Assembly: GCA_933228895.1 (NCBI GenBank)
Contig: OW121851.1
Location: forward strand, 115,465,271 to 115,529,270
DNA length: 64,000 nt
Direction of reading: 5' to 3'
DNA from: Platycnemis pennipes
Lineage: Eukaryota > Arthropoda > Insecta > Odonata > Platycnemididae
The notes beneath the pieces were generated by a model. That model was not told the DNA's origin. It worked only from the letters and a program-made list of their open reading frames with translations, and ran no database searches. Made by a program: the position numbers and the translations under genes. The stretch's first letter is position 1. The number at the start of each line of letters is the position of its first letter. This document shows positions 36,301 through 41,147 of this stretch, in pieces.

Positions 36301-38951
36301 CATTTATTCTTACAGAAACATATTTACTGAAAACATAATATCAGGCCTGAGTTTAAAATCTTCCTGCTGCCCCCTGTTGTTCTCCTCCTGGAACTACCTC
36401 AAAAACCTTTTAACTATTTGTGTCTGCCATGATCAAGTAGAGTGCCCAGTAGAAATTTAATAGAATGAGAATACGAGTGATTATTGTCAGTCATTGTCAC
36501 ATTGTCGGTCCACAGTGAAAAGCATACATAGTTTTGTCAATTATAACAAGTGGTCATTTCTGTCATGCTGCCTTAACTGTATCATTTTTACCATGATTGT
36601 TGTCTCGGTTGTATACTTTGCAGAACCCAACATGCCCCTTGGAAGACAGATTTTCACAAACTCTTAGTGCGATATATCAGCTTTTGCGTCTCGGGCGAAA
36701 AGTTTGGAGGGCCGATATATCAGCCCAATATAAATATAATGTTCAACTTTATGACACTAAAATAATAACATTTATTTTTCTGTCACTGAAAAAATTTTGT
36801 CATTATTATTTAGTACAACTTAAGTAATGTAAAAAAACCGTATTTGGATATTTATAACAATAGCTTCATAATTTTTTTTTCCTAAGGTGCTACAATTTAT
36901 CAAATTAACCTCTGCAATTCTCGTTAGTACCCCAGGAGAAAGGTTGGCACTAAGAGGGTTAAAACTTATGCAGCAAGTTATTTCTATGAAAGAGAAATTT
37001 GCTTCAACACACTACTAGTTATTGTCACTTTGCTGGTTTGTTACATGGTAATGCTTCAAGAAATTATATTTATTCCATTTTGCTAGGTTTATGATATTGC
37101 ATTTGTGAGGGAATTTGTTTTTTTCTGTATGAAATTTACTATTTTTAGTATTTACTGATGAATTCTTACAGATACTCAGTAGTTTATGATTGCCTTATCT
37201 AGTAACATGATACTTGGCGATAGGTAAGCATGAAAATTCAACTTGGTTATGACAAGTGCTCCTTATAGCAGACAAATTTGTGGCTTTTATCAACACTCCT
37301 TATGCTGGGCTTCTACTGTACTTACTCTATGATACTAATGTATATTTTATTACTCTTCTGTGACCACAATTTCTGGAAAGAATAAAATTACATTTTGGAA
37401 AATGTGGCTACTTAAATTCTGTGATGTTCATAATGTGTTACAGTCTGTTATATTTATATAAACTAATGTAATTATGCATGAGTTATGTATGAATTTGAAC
37501 AATATATGAGGCTCATTCAGAATATAAGTGCTGTTTCACAATAATTCAGCCATGGCACTACAGTCATTCCTGAGCTTGAGCACTAACTTTTTTGACATCT
37601 TGGATTTCTATTATGTCAAATTTGGCTAAAAATATCTCTTTCTTCCATTTTGTTTTAATAGTTCACAATGTTTATGCCAATAGATGATCCTGTCAACTGA
37701 TAAATATGGTCTGCTCTTCAATTTCTGAATGTGAGAAACCTCAAGCCCAATTCATCTACCCACTTTAATCAACTTGTGTGTCTCAATGTTGTATAATGTC
37801 ATGATTTGTCTTTCATTCAGAACCAGCTGGTTTCGGCATCATTGGTGTCACCAACATATGCCTCAGTGGGGTGGAACAAAGATGGTCCTGTGAATTGGAA
37901 CCTTAAGTCAAGTTCTAATTACAAGAATGATGATGTAAGTAAATACATACTTAACTAGTGGTATATGTGATCTTTCCAAACTCATTCCATTTTTATTGCC
38001 TTTGTGCCAAAAAAATTTCCATTCCTTCATTAAAGAAAGAAGTACTTGATATGAAACATGTTTTTTATGATGGTACACAAGAAAAAGAATAAATTTGCTG
38101 TTCCACAAATAAATTTATGTAATTATGGCTATTCAAAGACCGCGAACTGGCCGCGGAAAATTTAGCGGCGTCACCCGCTGAAAATTGCACTATAGCAAGA
38201 AGTTCCACAGAGAAAAAATCATTCACCTTGACCAGGACTCGAACCCGGACCCCCTGATTTCCGGCCAGGTGCTCTACCAGTTGAGCTACCAAGATGTCCT
38301 CTTTCTCCGTGGAAATCAACGAGATTTCCACAGAGAAAGAGGACATCTTGGTAGCTCAACTGGTAGAGCACCTGGCCGGAAATCATGGGGTCCGGGTTTG
38401 AGTCCCGGTCAAGGTGAATTATTTTTTCTCTGTGGAACTTCTTGCTAATTATGGCCAGTTTTCATACCGAGTTTCATCTTCTCGCCAGAGATGATTGTCC
38501 AATTCTCTCTCAGAAGAAAATGGAAACCATTCACAGTTAAATATGTTTATTTGCTGAACAGATAAGTTATTCTTTTTGGTGTGTATCTAGAAAACATATC
38601 TGCAAACATTACAACCCTGCTGTGGTTTTAATGTTGGAACTCTCAAGCACATGATGAAAACAAACTTGTAGTTTGATCTATTTTAATGTATATTTTTGGA
38701 AATTGTGAGCATGAGATGATTATTTTGAGGGTGGCTTGAATGAAACATTTGAATGGATGCTGCTTTACTATAATGCTACTATTCAATGTATTCATACACT
38801 CACATATTAAGGCAAGTGTTATCCCTTTCAGGAGGATAGCTACGAGCAGGGGATTGCAGATGACATGCGGGAACTAGAGCGGAGGTGGGAGTATGAGCTG
38901 GAAGAACAGGAGAAGAGGTGGTCCAGTGAAGAAGAATCGGGGAAGAAATAG
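3170..38951 (+). CDS. roquin: Roquin, RING/ROQ/CCCH mRNA-decay protein (17 coding exons)
   Basis: Roquin family proteins bind stem-loop elements in mRNA 3' UTRs and recruit CCR4-NOT deadenylase; the RING finger gives E3 ligase capacity. They act in the cytoplasm, P-bodies and stress granules. The joined exons give 1012 residues, between fly roquin and the longer vertebrate RC3H1/RC3H2 proteins. RING ligands are C14, C17, C33, H35, C38, C41, C50 and D53; Asp as the last ligand is characteristic of roquins. The ROQ region (about 130-360) contains [20 protein letters not shown] and [14 protein letters not shown]. The CCCH finger is C417-x8-C426-x5-C432-x3-H436. A conserved motif, DDDFIPF followed by [13 protein letters not shown], lies near 752-775. 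The C-terminus (about 880-935 and 985-1012) is rich in charged heptad-like helix. The ATG at 3170 is chosen because MPIQAPQW is the conserved roquin N-terminus. All 16 introns have GT..AG borders and compatible phases. The middle (about 445-750) is low in recognisable domains, as usual for the family. Confidence 0.96.
3417..3606 (+). CDS. roquin: roquin coding exon 2
   Basis: Acceptor CACCAG at 3411-3416. Begins [19 protein letters not shown], conserved after the RING finger in roquins. Codes residues 55-117 and ends in phase 1 at GTGAGT. Confidence 0.95.
3607..4538 (+). other. Intron 2, nothing recognised
   Basis: 932 bp of AT-rich intron. No repeat ends, ORF or RNA seen. Confidence 0.5.
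4539..4772 (+). CDS. roquin: roquin coding exon 3 (start of ROQ domain)
   Basis: Acceptor CTTTTTAG. Encodes [15 protein letters not shown] and the near-invariant [20 protein letters not shown], then [14 protein letters not shown]. Phase 1 in and phase 1 out at GTAAGA. This is part of the winged-helix/HEPN RNA-binding fold of the ROQ region. Confidence 0.96.
4773..5729 (+). other. Intron 3, proximal part
   Basis: AT-rich intron sequence before the nested LINE/hAT insertion. I see nothing assignable in it. Confidence 0.4.
5730..6258 (-). mobile_element. RTE-like LINE, 3' half of the reverse-transcriptase region
   Basis: The minus strand encodes reverse-transcriptase motifs in order: [50 protein letters not shown] and [14 protein letters not shown], then LKINTKKT. 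The catalytic F-A-D-D box reads F-A-N-N, so both metal-binding aspartates are lost. The reading frame continues without a gap into 10612-10995 once the intervening hAT element is removed, so these are two halves of one LINE. Confidence 0.88.
6259..6266. repeat. Left target-site duplication of the hAT element
   Basis: CTTGTGCC, repeated exactly at 10604-10611. An 8-bp duplication is the hAT hallmark. Confidence 0.9.
6267..10603 (+). mobile_element. hAT DNA transposon, 4337 bp, inserted in a LINE
   Basis: Ends are CATGGGCGTAGC on the left and GCTACGCCCATG on the right, a 12-bp perfect terminal inverted repeat flanked by identical 8-bp duplications. C-rich and G-rich tracts lie just inside both ends. 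A broken hAT transposase occupies about 7983-10284. The 1.6 kb before the transposase has no recognisable content. Insertion into a minus-strand LINE ORF that reads continuously across the duplication confirms the borders independently. Confidence 0.93.
7983..10284 (+). pseudogene. hAT transposase pseudogene (TTF zinc finger, DUF4371 and dimerisation domain)
   Basis: Segments in order are: a TTF-type zinc finger ([20 protein letters not shown], followed by [17 protein letters not shown]); an RNase H-fold segment ([20 protein letters not shown], then [15 protein letters not shown] and [13 protein letters not shown]); a segment with SSTRWCCRY; and the C-terminal hAT dimerisation block ([20 protein letters not shown]). 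This layout resembles ZMYM1-like or zf-TTF/DUF4371 transposases. In-frame stops occur near 8426 and 9110, and frame changes near 8510, 8930, 9545 and 9710, so it cannot make a full protein. The motifs are still easy to read, so the decay is fairly recent. Confidence 0.9.
10604..10611. repeat. Right target-site duplication of the hAT element
   Basis: CTTGTGCC, identical to 6259-6266. Confidence 0.9.
10612..10995 (-). mobile_element. RTE-like LINE, 5' half of the split reverse transcriptase
   Basis: The minus strand reads [59 protein letters not shown] and finally [14 protein letters not shown] at the hAT border. FGFRRNKG joins directly to TREAILALR across the insertion, restoring the conserved QFGFR-x-x-G-TREAI reverse-transcriptase motif. 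The 5' part of the LINE is missing, and a frame break lies near 10735. Confidence 0.85.
10996..12805 (+). other. Intron 3, middle part
   Basis: AT-rich intron sequence without recognisable repeats. A 103-codon ORF at 11910-12221 has no family features and I do not call it. Confidence 0.4.
12806..12965. repeat. Palindromic repeat, possible MITE
   Basis: Contains a perfect 28-bp palindrome at 12830-12857 (half-site TCAAAATTAGAACA, centred on CATG). Inverted arms with ATGATCATGCAAATGAA at about 12863-12880 pair with the reverse complement at about 12931-12948. The outer borders are approximate and no duplication was identified. Confidence 0.55.
12966..13701 (+). other. Intron 3, between two inverted repeats
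   Basis: No feature recognised. A 103-codon plus-strand ORF at 12938-13249 has no recognisable family. Confidence 0.35.
13702..13866. repeat. Foldback repeat with arms of about 80 bp
   Basis: The two arms are near-perfect inverted copies: left has GTCAGGTTGTCCATGG and CGTTTCGGTGCT, and right carries their complements in reverse order. They meet at a short centre with ATCATCATCATC near 13770-13782. A strong hairpin is expected if transcribed. The parent family is not identified. Confidence 0.8.
13867..14300 (+). other. Intron 3, distal part
   Basis: Plain AT-rich intron ending in a T-rich tract and acceptor TTTTAG at 14295-14300. Confidence 0.45.
14301..14476 (+). CDS. roquin: roquin coding exon 4 (ROQ domain)
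   Basis: Encodes [20 protein letters not shown], then [20 protein letters not shown] and [15 protein letters not shown], highly conserved ROQ sequence. Phase 1 in, phase 0 out at AAG|GTATGA. Residues 196-254. Confidence 0.97.
14705..14978. mobile_element. piggyBac-type MITE
   Basis: TTAA at 14705-14708 and 14975-14978 flank inverted ends CACATTCAACCCG and CGGGTTGAACGTG (one mismatch). TTAA duplication with short inverted ends is diagnostic for the piggyBac superfamily. The 266-bp interior has no ORF but contains a GC-rich inverted pair (GACGCGAATGCACGT and ACGTGCATTCGCGTC) near 14901-14960. Confidence 0.82.
14979..16836 (+). other. Intron 4, proximal part
   Basis: Mostly unassigned AT-rich sequence. 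At about 15803, ACAGTAGACTCTCATAAGC, followed soon by AAGGGACCCAAAA, resembles a pogo-like terminal repeat (compare 23438 and 24844), but I found no matching right end. It may be a truncated copy. Confidence 0.4.
16837..18353 (-). mobile_element. GC-rich 1.5 kb element with LTR-like ends, probable solo LTR
   Basis: Begins TGTGACGGTCC and ends GGACCGTCACA, so it has the TG..CA ends of an LTR plus an 11-bp inverted terminus. ATAC flanks both sides (16833-16836 and 18354-18357), a 4-bp duplication typical of Ty3/gypsy insertion. Base composition is sharply GC-rich against AT-rich intron. On the minus strand ATATAAGAGCGGG near 18044-18056 is a good TATA box about 300 bp from one end, which suggests U3-R-U5 on that strand. 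There is no protease, reverse transcriptase or integrase, so it is a solo LTR or a short-TIR DNA element. ORFs inside it look like compositional artefacts. Confidence 0.65.
18354..18999 (+). other. Intron 4, distal part
   Basis: AT-rich intron up to the acceptor AAACAG at 18994-18999. Nothing recognised. Confidence 0.45.
19000..19333 (+). CDS. roquin: roquin coding exon 5 (ROQ domain)
   Basis: Encodes [67 protein letters not shown] and [13 protein letters not shown], almost identical to other roquins. Ends in phase 1 at the weaker donor CAG|GTGTGC. Reading on past the donor gives a short tail and a stop at about 19387. Residues 255-365. Confidence 0.97.
19437..19668 (+). CDS. roquin: roquin coding exon 6 (CCCH zinc finger)
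   Basis: Follows a 103-bp intron. Encodes [19 protein letters not shown], then the finger [17 protein letters not shown], then [11 protein letters not shown], with ligands C417, C426, C432 and H436. Ends in phase 2 at GTATGT. The finger contributes to RNA recognition next to ROQ. Confidence 0.96.
19974..20179 (+). CDS. roquin: roquin coding exon 7
   Basis: Acceptor TTTTCAG at 19967-19973. Encodes [20 protein letters not shown] and on to [10 protein letters not shown], ending in phase 1 at GAAG|GTAAAT. The first 192 bases of this exon plus 17 bases of upstream intron are repeated exactly at 21992-22200. Confidence 0.93.
20180..21343 (-). other. Intron 7, proximal part, with a degenerate LINE remnant
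   Basis: About 20440-20740 resembles the 3' region of the minus-strand LINE at 51420-51660: both share runs such as CTATCCAA-CTTG-CTGTTATTCT and end in a block like CATATCTCAAGAGCCCTAGG. It is heavily decayed, with no ORF. The rest of the interval is unassigned. Confidence 0.5.
21344..21991 (-). mobile_element. 5'-truncated CR1/jockey-like LINE fragment
   Basis: The minus strand encodes the C-terminal tail of a LINE reverse transcriptase: [37 protein letters not shown], a Pro-Gly-Tyr-Ile block, then [18 protein letters not shown]. This is the conserved RLQ-x-x-QN-x-C-x-R ... SPYY-x-x-x-x-x-LKV-x-x-R ... SF-x-x-x-x-P-x-x-(W/Y)N-x-LP pattern. The 3' UTR and an (ACTT)n tail (21344-21364) lie at the low-coordinate end, as expected for a minus-strand insertion. 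The 5' end stops abruptly at 21991 against a copy of roquin exon 7, and I see no flanking duplication. Confidence 0.85.
21992..22200 (+). repeat. Exact 209-bp duplication of roquin intron 6/exon 7
   Basis: Base-for-base identical, as far as I can align by eye, to 19957-20165. It includes the polypyrimidine tract and AG acceptor (22006-22008) and the first 192 bases of exon 7. It lacks the last 14 bases of the exon and the GTAAAT donor. Absence of differences implies a recent event or an assembly artefact. Confidence 0.95.
22009..22300 (+). CDS. Candidate alternative last exon of roquin (exon 7 copy with read-through)
   Basis: Splicing exon 6 (phase 2) to the copied acceptor keeps the roquin frame. 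Translation follows exon 7 to SSFDNA, then continues into 32 new residues starting VVVRSLYSF and containing a second VVVRSL, and stops at TGA 22298-22300. The product would be 539 residues: RING, ROQ and CCCH intact, but lacking the whole C-terminal half that in known roquins supports CCR4-NOT recruitment. It could only replace exon 7, since joining exon 7 to the copy breaks the frame. It may equally be a silent duplicate. Confidence 0.35.
22348..22353 (+). terminator. AATAAA signal downstream of the copied exon
   Basis: Canonical polyadenylation hexamer 48 bp past the TGA of the copied exon's reading frame. Chance occurrence is quite possible in AT-rich DNA. Confidence 0.3.
22354..23142 (+). 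other. Intron 7, distal part
   Basis: No gene or repeat recognised. It ends with the T-rich tract and acceptor ATTTAG at 23137-23142. Confidence 0.4.
23143..23353 (+). CDS. roquin: roquin coding exon 8 (Pro/Ser/Thr-rich region)
   Basis: Encodes [40 protein letters not shown] and [15 protein letters not shown]. Low-complexity, probably disordered, as in the middle of other roquins. Phase 1 in, phase 2 out at GTAACA. Residues 512-581. Confidence 0.88.
23438..27100. mobile_element. Pogo/Tigger-like element (outer of a nested pair)
   Basis: Left end CCGTAGACTCTCGATAATAC (23438-23457) pairs with right end GTATTATCAAGAGTCTACTG (27081-27100), two or three mismatches, with TA on both sides (23436-23437 and 27101-27102). 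Subterminal copies of words like TTTCGAAATTACGAACTT occur on the left. No transposase survives. With the nested 24844-26858 element removed about 1.65 kb remains, including an unassigned C-rich stretch at about 23960-24420. Confidence 0.75.
24844..26858. mobile_element. Pogo-like element nested in another pogo-like element
   Basis: Left CAGTAGAACCTCTATTTTAC and right end GAGGTTCTACTG form inverted termini with flanking TA (24842-24843 and 26859-26860). The right end carries several direct subterminal copies of TTCGTAAAA-x-AGAGGT (near 26670, 26740 and 26836), typical transposase-binding repeats. I see no intact transposase. A block at 26080-26162 recurs at 56736-56822. Confidence 0.8.
27103..28496 (+). 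other. Intron 8, middle part
   Basis: No ORF, RNA or repeat recognised. A cluster of TATTCGA-type words near 27975-28060 (ATTCGAGGTATTCGAATT, GTATTCGAGTATTC) is locally repetitive but unassigned. Confidence 0.35.
28497..28629. repeat. Foldback repeat with arms of about 43 bp
   Basis: The left arm (28497-28540) and right arm (28588-28629) are near-perfect inverted copies, for example GTAAAATTCCACAGATTTTT against its complement. The 47-bp loop holds a second small inverted repeat (CATTATCA and TGATAATG). Confidence 0.8.
28630..29324 (+). other. Intron 8, distal part
   Basis: Unassigned AT-rich intron ending at acceptor TTTTGCAG (29317-29324). Confidence 0.4.
29325..29541 (+). CDS. roquin: roquin coding exon 9
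   Basis: Encodes [40 protein letters not shown] and on to SSTGIK. Phase 2 in, phase 0 out at AAG|GTGGGC. Low-complexity middle region; supported by phase and by the open frame. Residues 582-654. Confidence 0.87.
29580..30923. mobile_element. Pogo/Tigger-like element, 1.34 kb
   Basis: Termini CAGTTGAGCATCTTTAATCC and GGATTAAGGGTGCTCAACTG are inverted copies with TA flanks (29578-29579 and 30924-30925). Subterminal GCCGGATTA words recur near 29623 and at 30870-30905. A minus-strand transposase remnant lies inside. It sits in intron 9, which would otherwise be short. Confidence 0.88.
30128..30469 (-). pseudogene. Tigger-like transposase remnant
   Basis: A minus-strand reading with [20 protein letters not shown], then an acidic stretch, then [16 protein letters not shown] and [10 protein letters not shown]. 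This resembles the region C-terminal to the DDE core in jerky/Tigger transposases (W-x-x-V-x-x-x-x-L-x-x-x-W-x-K-L-W, then acidic and LTDEEI-like). The catalytic core is absent. Confidence 0.6.
31017..31145 (+). CDS. roquin: roquin coding exon 10
   Basis: Encodes [20 protein letters not shown] and [14 protein letters not shown]. The helical [13 protein letters not shown] part aligns in character with RRRKEIMAQLEE in vertebrate roquin-1. Phase 0 at both ends, donor GTAAGT. Residues 655-697. Confidence 0.9.
31267..31412 (+). CDS. roquin: roquin coding exon 11
   Basis: Encodes [31 protein letters not shown] and on to PPTTLY. The YSIWTSGGI block is comparable to the YSPW...IGSYI segment of vertebrate roquin. 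Phase 0 in, phase 2 out at GTAAAA. It is interrupted early in the open-frame view only because an intron of 99 bp follows. Confidence 0.87.
31512..31732 (+). CDS. roquin: roquin coding exon 12 (conserved IPF motif)
   Basis: Encodes [20 protein letters not shown] then [15 protein letters not shown], a short block conserved from insects to vertebrates (DDDLIPF ... FGAISRTSKTI in RC3H1). The rest is Ser/Pro-rich. Phase 2 in, phase 1 out at GTTGGT. Residues 746-819. Confidence 0.94.
31733..31915 (+). other. Intron 12, proximal part
   Basis: Short unassigned intron start before the mobile element. Confidence 0.4.
31916..33658. mobile_element. Short-TIR element with TGTAGGGACA ends
   Basis: TGTAGGGACA at 31916-31925 is matched by TGTCCCTACA at 33649-33658, and both sides are flanked by TATA. 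Left subterminal DNA has repeated GCGAAA/TTCGCG words. No transposase. It contains a tandem pair of SINE-like units at 32090-32990, so it is either composite or later invaded. Superfamily not determined. Confidence 0.55.
32090..32990 (+). repeat. Two diverged tandem copies of a SINE-like unit
   Basis: Units at about 32090-32440 and 32575-32985 share, in the same order, GGATCCGGATCG-like words, TCGCGGC, GAATGGAATGTA, GGTAGATA, AGATGA, CATGCGGGT followed by GCCTA-ATTCGC, and an end with GTGTACTG and GTTCGATCC. The last word is a Pol III B-box consensus. I see no good A box, so tRNA origin is only suggested. Confidence 0.7.
33659..34612 (+). other. Intron 12, middle part
   Basis: No feature recognised in this AT-rich stretch. 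Confidence 0.4.
34621..34971. mobile_element. hAT-type MITE, 351 bp
   Basis: Perfect ends TAGGGATGGGTCGGTTC and GAACCGACCCATCCCTA, with identical 8-bp duplications ATTATAAT at 34613-34620 and 34972-34979. Multiple GGTTC words at the left and GAACC words at the right extend the inverted repeat. No coding capacity; the ORF spanning it is incidental. Confidence 0.95.
35139..35313 (+). CDS. roquin: roquin coding exon 13
   Basis: Encodes [40 protein letters not shown] and on to YASK. Acceptor TTTACAG, phase 1 in, phase 2 out at GTAAGT. Residues 820-877. Confidence 0.88.
35656..35725 (+). CDS. roquin: roquin coding exon 14 (coiled coil)
   Basis: A 70-bp exon encoding [20 protein letters not shown] followed by NDLK, a heptad-like helix comparable to the REQLRLELQQLNHQI part of vertebrate roquin. 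Acceptor TTTCAG, phase 2 in, phase 0 out at GTAAGG. Confidence 0.9.
35816..35917 (+). CDS. roquin: roquin coding exon 15 (coiled coil)
   Basis: Encodes [20 protein letters not shown] then [14 protein letters not shown], matching in pattern the SSEQLSLELHQVEREIGKRT region of RC3H1. Follows a 90-bp intron. Phase 0 both ends, donor GTAATT. Confidence 0.92.
35918..37820 (+). other. Intron 15
   Basis: Mostly unassigned. At about 36660-36960 AACTCTTAGTGC and GCACTAAGAGGGTTAA could be the ends of a decayed piggyBac-like MITE; TTAA is present only on the right. GCGATATATCAGC and GCCGATATATCAGC form a local direct repeat at about 36669-36725. Near 37290-37320 a piece resembling a pogo right end (CTTATGCTGGGCTTCTACTG) stands alone. 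Confidence 0.35.
37821..37934 (+). CDS. roquin: roquin coding exon 16
   Basis: Encodes [20 protein letters not shown] and [18 protein letters not shown]. Acceptor CATTCAG, phase 0 both ends, donor GTAAGT. Residues 936-973. Confidence 0.88.
38195..38445. repeat. Foldback repeat made of two inverted tRNA-like units
   Basis: Two 123-bp arms (38195-38317 and 38323-38445) are near-perfect inverted copies separated by five bases. Each arm holds a tRNA-like core: on the right arm TGGTAGCTCAACTGG (A box) and GGTTTGAGTCCC (B box); the left arm in reverse has GGTTCGAGTCC. A 5-bp anticodon-like stem is possible but the base before the anticodon is C rather than T, and no acceptor stem closes. It is therefore a tRNA-derived repeat, not a tRNA gene. 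Related copies lie at 45792 and 46484. Confidence 0.88.
38832..38951 (+). CDS. roquin: roquin coding exon 17 (C-terminus)
   Basis: Encodes [20 protein letters not shown] then [19 protein letters not shown] and TAG at 38949-38951. A highly charged helix ends the protein. Phase 0 in. Confidence 0.92.
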   Translation, partial: EDSYEQGIADDMRELERRWEYELEEQEKRWSSEEESGKK

Positions 38952-41080
38952 TGTAAGGACATGCTCTCTCTTATTTGAGAAATTATTTGTATCAACCCAA
39001 TGGGTTCAGATGTTTTAGAAGAAAGAAGTTAATCCTGTTTTAAGTGAGCAAGAAATTATCTGGAATGATCAAAAGAAGACATGTGGATATTTTTTCCATG
39101 TGTAAGTATAGAATATTTAAGTGGTTCTCAATAGCTTTGGTGGTTGGTAGATAAAATGTATTTATATAAAATAATGTTAAAAGCATAAAGTAGTTATGAA
39201 AGTGATGTGACTGAAAAGTAGATAGGTAATATGGTGGATGATTAAAAGGCATGCGTATGGTATGACACATCTTCAACATTATGAGTACCCCTGATGATTC
39301 CCGAGCATACTTGTAGGTACCTCAAGAAGTTTAGCTGGTGATGTTAAATTAATGGTTATTGATGACCTTGAAAATGTTATGAGCTTTTTCCCCTCAAGTA
39401 AAAGATTTCATAGACTGAATTAATTATTGTTTTAACAATACTGCGTAAGTATTGACATGCTCTCATTGTTGATTTTGTTACAAGGTATGCATGTTCAACT
39501 TTGCATATTACAATTTGGCTGTTTACTAAGGGACAAAGTGCTCTGATTTGATATCAATGTTGCGATGGCAATGCAGAAATTATCCTGTGATATGTTCCTA
39601 AGCATGGGAAAACTCATAAATATAGTTATATATACAGAGATATATATTTCTTTTCTCCCAAGTGTCCAGTGCTGTAGCCGAACCTTTGTTATTTTTTTAA
39701 CATTACTGTTTAAATTACTTGGGTTTGCTGTAACATGATATTTTTTATTTAATTTTACCATTGAATAGGATTATTCTTGATGAAATTGCATATGAGAAAC
39801 ATTGAAAATTCATAATTATATTTTACATTTGAAGTTTTGAGTGATAGTGATGATATTTCAGTTCTTATTTCTGCTGTCTCTCCTTCACTCAAAACTAACA
39901 CATCAGTGTTATTGCAAATGGGTACATCAGGAATTAAGAGCCAATTTTCTATTTTCATACTTCTGAGGACTTTCCATGTGTGTTATTGTCTTCTTGTTTA
40001 TTATTCATTAATTTATTATTTTTGGTTTCTTTTCCAACCATAGAAACCTTTGGGGCCAAGTTGCATTTTTTAATTTTTTATTTTCAAATGCTGTACTTGG
40101 AACTTAGCTCTGTTGGCTCATAAACTAGATACTTTTTTGCAATATTTCCTCAAAGAATAGTTTTCTACCAAAGAAAATTTCAGGTTAGATGTATCTTCAG
40201 TTTTTCCATAAATTTATGATTACAAGAATCTATGAACCTCTCTGTACGATTAGTCTAATCTGAATGACTGAGTGTGAGGTAGATGACTTTTTCTTTTACA
40301 CTTTTCTACAGAATATTGGGAAATCTGTCCTACTTTTTAAGACTGTACTTTTATAAGTGTTTGAGGCAAATCACCTTTAATATTTGTTAACAAGGGTATC
40401 ACATTTTGCCATTATGGGTAATTGACTCATTGATGTTCCCCAACTAGAAATTGTTAACTTGTTGTTTTTTACATTAGTTTCTCCTAGTAGCATCTCAGTC
40501 CACTTCACTTTGACAACTACAGCTAGAATATGCTTAGCAAATGGAACTTAAGGAAATTTCTATTTAATTTGGTGTTGTTGAAACTGCTTCTTGCTGATCA
40601 AATATGAATGGATAATTCTCCACTTCTACTTCTTTTCCACCAATGAAATGTCTTGTAACTTTGTGTAATGTTTCATGTGAAGCTATTTTTTTTTAGTTTT
40701 CACTAAAGAGTGTTTGCTTGCAATAAGATATGATGCTCCTAAAATGTAGTTCCTGGAACTGCATTTGCTAATAATTTACTGTCTTATTTGATCATTTAAT
40801 GAAATCATTTGTTACTGAATGTTCCTATGCTTTGTGGTGTTTTGTTTATATTTCTTGTTTCACCAAATTGGTGATTTTTCCTTTAAAAAGAAGCATTTTT
40901 GTTTCTGATATCCTTTAAATAGGTATTTGTGTGTACACCTTTTTCCAAATGCTGTGAGTATATTACTTCACTAAAGGTGTTACTGCTTAAATTGGTTTGC
41001 ATAGTTGAGAAATTATTTTATTCTATAGAAAATGAAACTGTCAGAAAACTAAATTAAATGGTCTGTGACTTGATCCAATT

Positions 41081-41088
41081 TGTACATA
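41081..41088 (+). promoter_or_regulatory. Pumilio response element
   Basis: TGTACATA fits the UGUANAUA consensus for Pumilio-family repressors. It lies in the presumed 3' UTR, 52 bp before a second match. Confidence 0.4.
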
Positions 41089-41139
41089 AAATGTGAAAAT
41101 TCTAATGTTAATTGTGTAGAGAGTTACACTAAGTAACAC

Positions 41140-41147
41140 TGTAAATA
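41140..41147 (+). promoter_or_regulatory. Pumilio response element
   Basis: TGTAAATA fits UGUANAUA. Paired with the match at 41081; paired sites are more likely functional than single ones. Confidence 0.4.

Noticed and set aside
38216..38445. Functional tRNA genes on both strands
   Set aside because: A- and B-box words are present, but there is no closing acceptor stem, the base before the anticodon is not T, and the two units are perfect inverted copies within a repeat family. They are tRNA-derived repeats.
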